Shown here: in pieces, positions 5,159 to 5,229 of the stretch | Layout: each line of letters begins with the position of its first letter | Numbering within the stretch: position 1 is the first letter of the stretch | Assembly (NCBI GenBank): GCA_016870855.1 | Contig: VGAF01000079.1 | Location: forward strand, 1-5,229 | DNA from: Actinomycetota bacterium | GTDB taxonomy: Bacteria > Actinomycetota > Actinomycetes > Nanopelagicales > Nanopelagicaceae | Direction: 5' to 3' | Length of the DNA: 5,229 bases | Translations under genes and position numbers: made by a program | The notes under the pieces: generated by a model | Database searches by the model: none | What the model was told of the DNA's origin: nothing | The model's input: only the letters and a program-made list of their open reading frames with translations

Positions 5159-5229
5159 AGCTTTCCTTCTGTTTCGTACTTAGACATCAATCCAATTCTT
5201 CGTACATGTCTTTCATCTCCGGGAAATGG
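5155..5229 (-). CDS. rpiB: Ribose-5-phosphate isomerase B, C-terminal fragment (5' end outside window)
   Basis: Read from the right edge on the minus strand, 24 codons precede a TAA (complement of 5155-5157). The peptide begins PFPGDERHVRRIG, followed by a lysine- and glutamate-rich end closing in TEGKL. The D/E-RH-x-RRI-x-x-(hydrophobic) pattern a few residues before the terminus is typical of the last helix of RpiB/LacAB isomerases, where these Arg and His residues lie near the phosphate of the sugar. RpiB interconverts ribose 5-phosphate and ribulose 5-phosphate in the non-oxidative pentose phosphate pathway. Only the C-terminal end is present, so the catalytic residues cannot be checked. 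Placement next to pepN matches the M. tuberculosis neighbourhood (Rv2465c and Rv2467, from memory), which strengthens the call. Its stop overlaps the trmB stop by sharing TTAG (5155-5158). Confidence 0.85.
   Translation of the reverse strand, partial: PFPGDERHVRRIGLMSKYETEGKL

Noticed and set aside
5148..5169. GAAGG/CCTTC stem as a terminator between trmB and rpiB
   Set aside because: Only five pairs plus a wobble with a 10-base loop and no T-run; too weak to call.

Overview
The window looks like chromosomal DNA from a streamlined, moderate-GC actinobacterium. A freshwater planktonic lineage of the acI / Nanopelagicales ('Ca. Planktophila') type is my best guess. The reasons are protein resemblance (an actinobacterial group II truncated haemoglobin very like mycobacterial GlbO, an actinobacterial-type M1 aminopeptidase), a base composition well below that of typical soil actinobacteria (judged by eye, not counted), and very tight gene packing. 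Taxonomy is inference. No mobile element, CRISPR array, rRNA or tRNA gene was seen.

Layout from left to right: the C-terminal end of a major facilitator superfamily (MFS) transporter (1-141, +), whose stop overlaps the ATG of a truncated haemoglobin gene glbO (141-518, +); a short MscS-type mechanosensitive channel on the other strand (500-1060, -), overlapping glbO tail to tail by 19 bp; the only sizeable intergenic gap (1061-1171, 111 bp), a divergent promoter region with phased short repeats and a small hairpin; an HNH-endonuclease-fold protein (1172-1699, +) followed 9 bp later by a 64-residue single-pass membrane protein (1709-1903, +); pepN, aminopeptidase N (1904-4444, -), whose stop codon directly abuts that of the small protein; trmB, tRNA (guanine-N7-)-methyltransferase (about 4463-5158, +), divergent from pepN across 18-36 bp; and the last 24 codons of ribose-5-phosphate isomerase B, rpiB (5155-5229, -), whose stop overlaps the trmB stop.

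From memory, glbO, an HNH protein, a small hypothetical gene, pepN and rpiB also lie together in Mycobacterium tuberculosis (Rv2470 to Rv2465c). The block therefore appears to be an old actinobacterial neighbourhood with local strand flips, with mscS and trmB present here and the mycothiol-linked DsbA-like oxidoreductase of that locus absent from between pepN and rpiB. The genes do not form one obvious pathway: oxygen/ligand chemistry (glbO), osmotic release (mscS), peptide turnover (pepN), tRNA modification (trmB) and the pentose phosphate pathway (rpiB) sit side by side.

I found no convincing new defence or biosynthetic system. The points most worth following up are the tail-less MscS whose end is interlocked with glbO, a terminator-like inverted repeat built into conserved mscS codons, the altered catalytic loop of TrmB, the conserved HNH plus small membrane protein pair of unknown function, and the repeats in the two divergent control regions.
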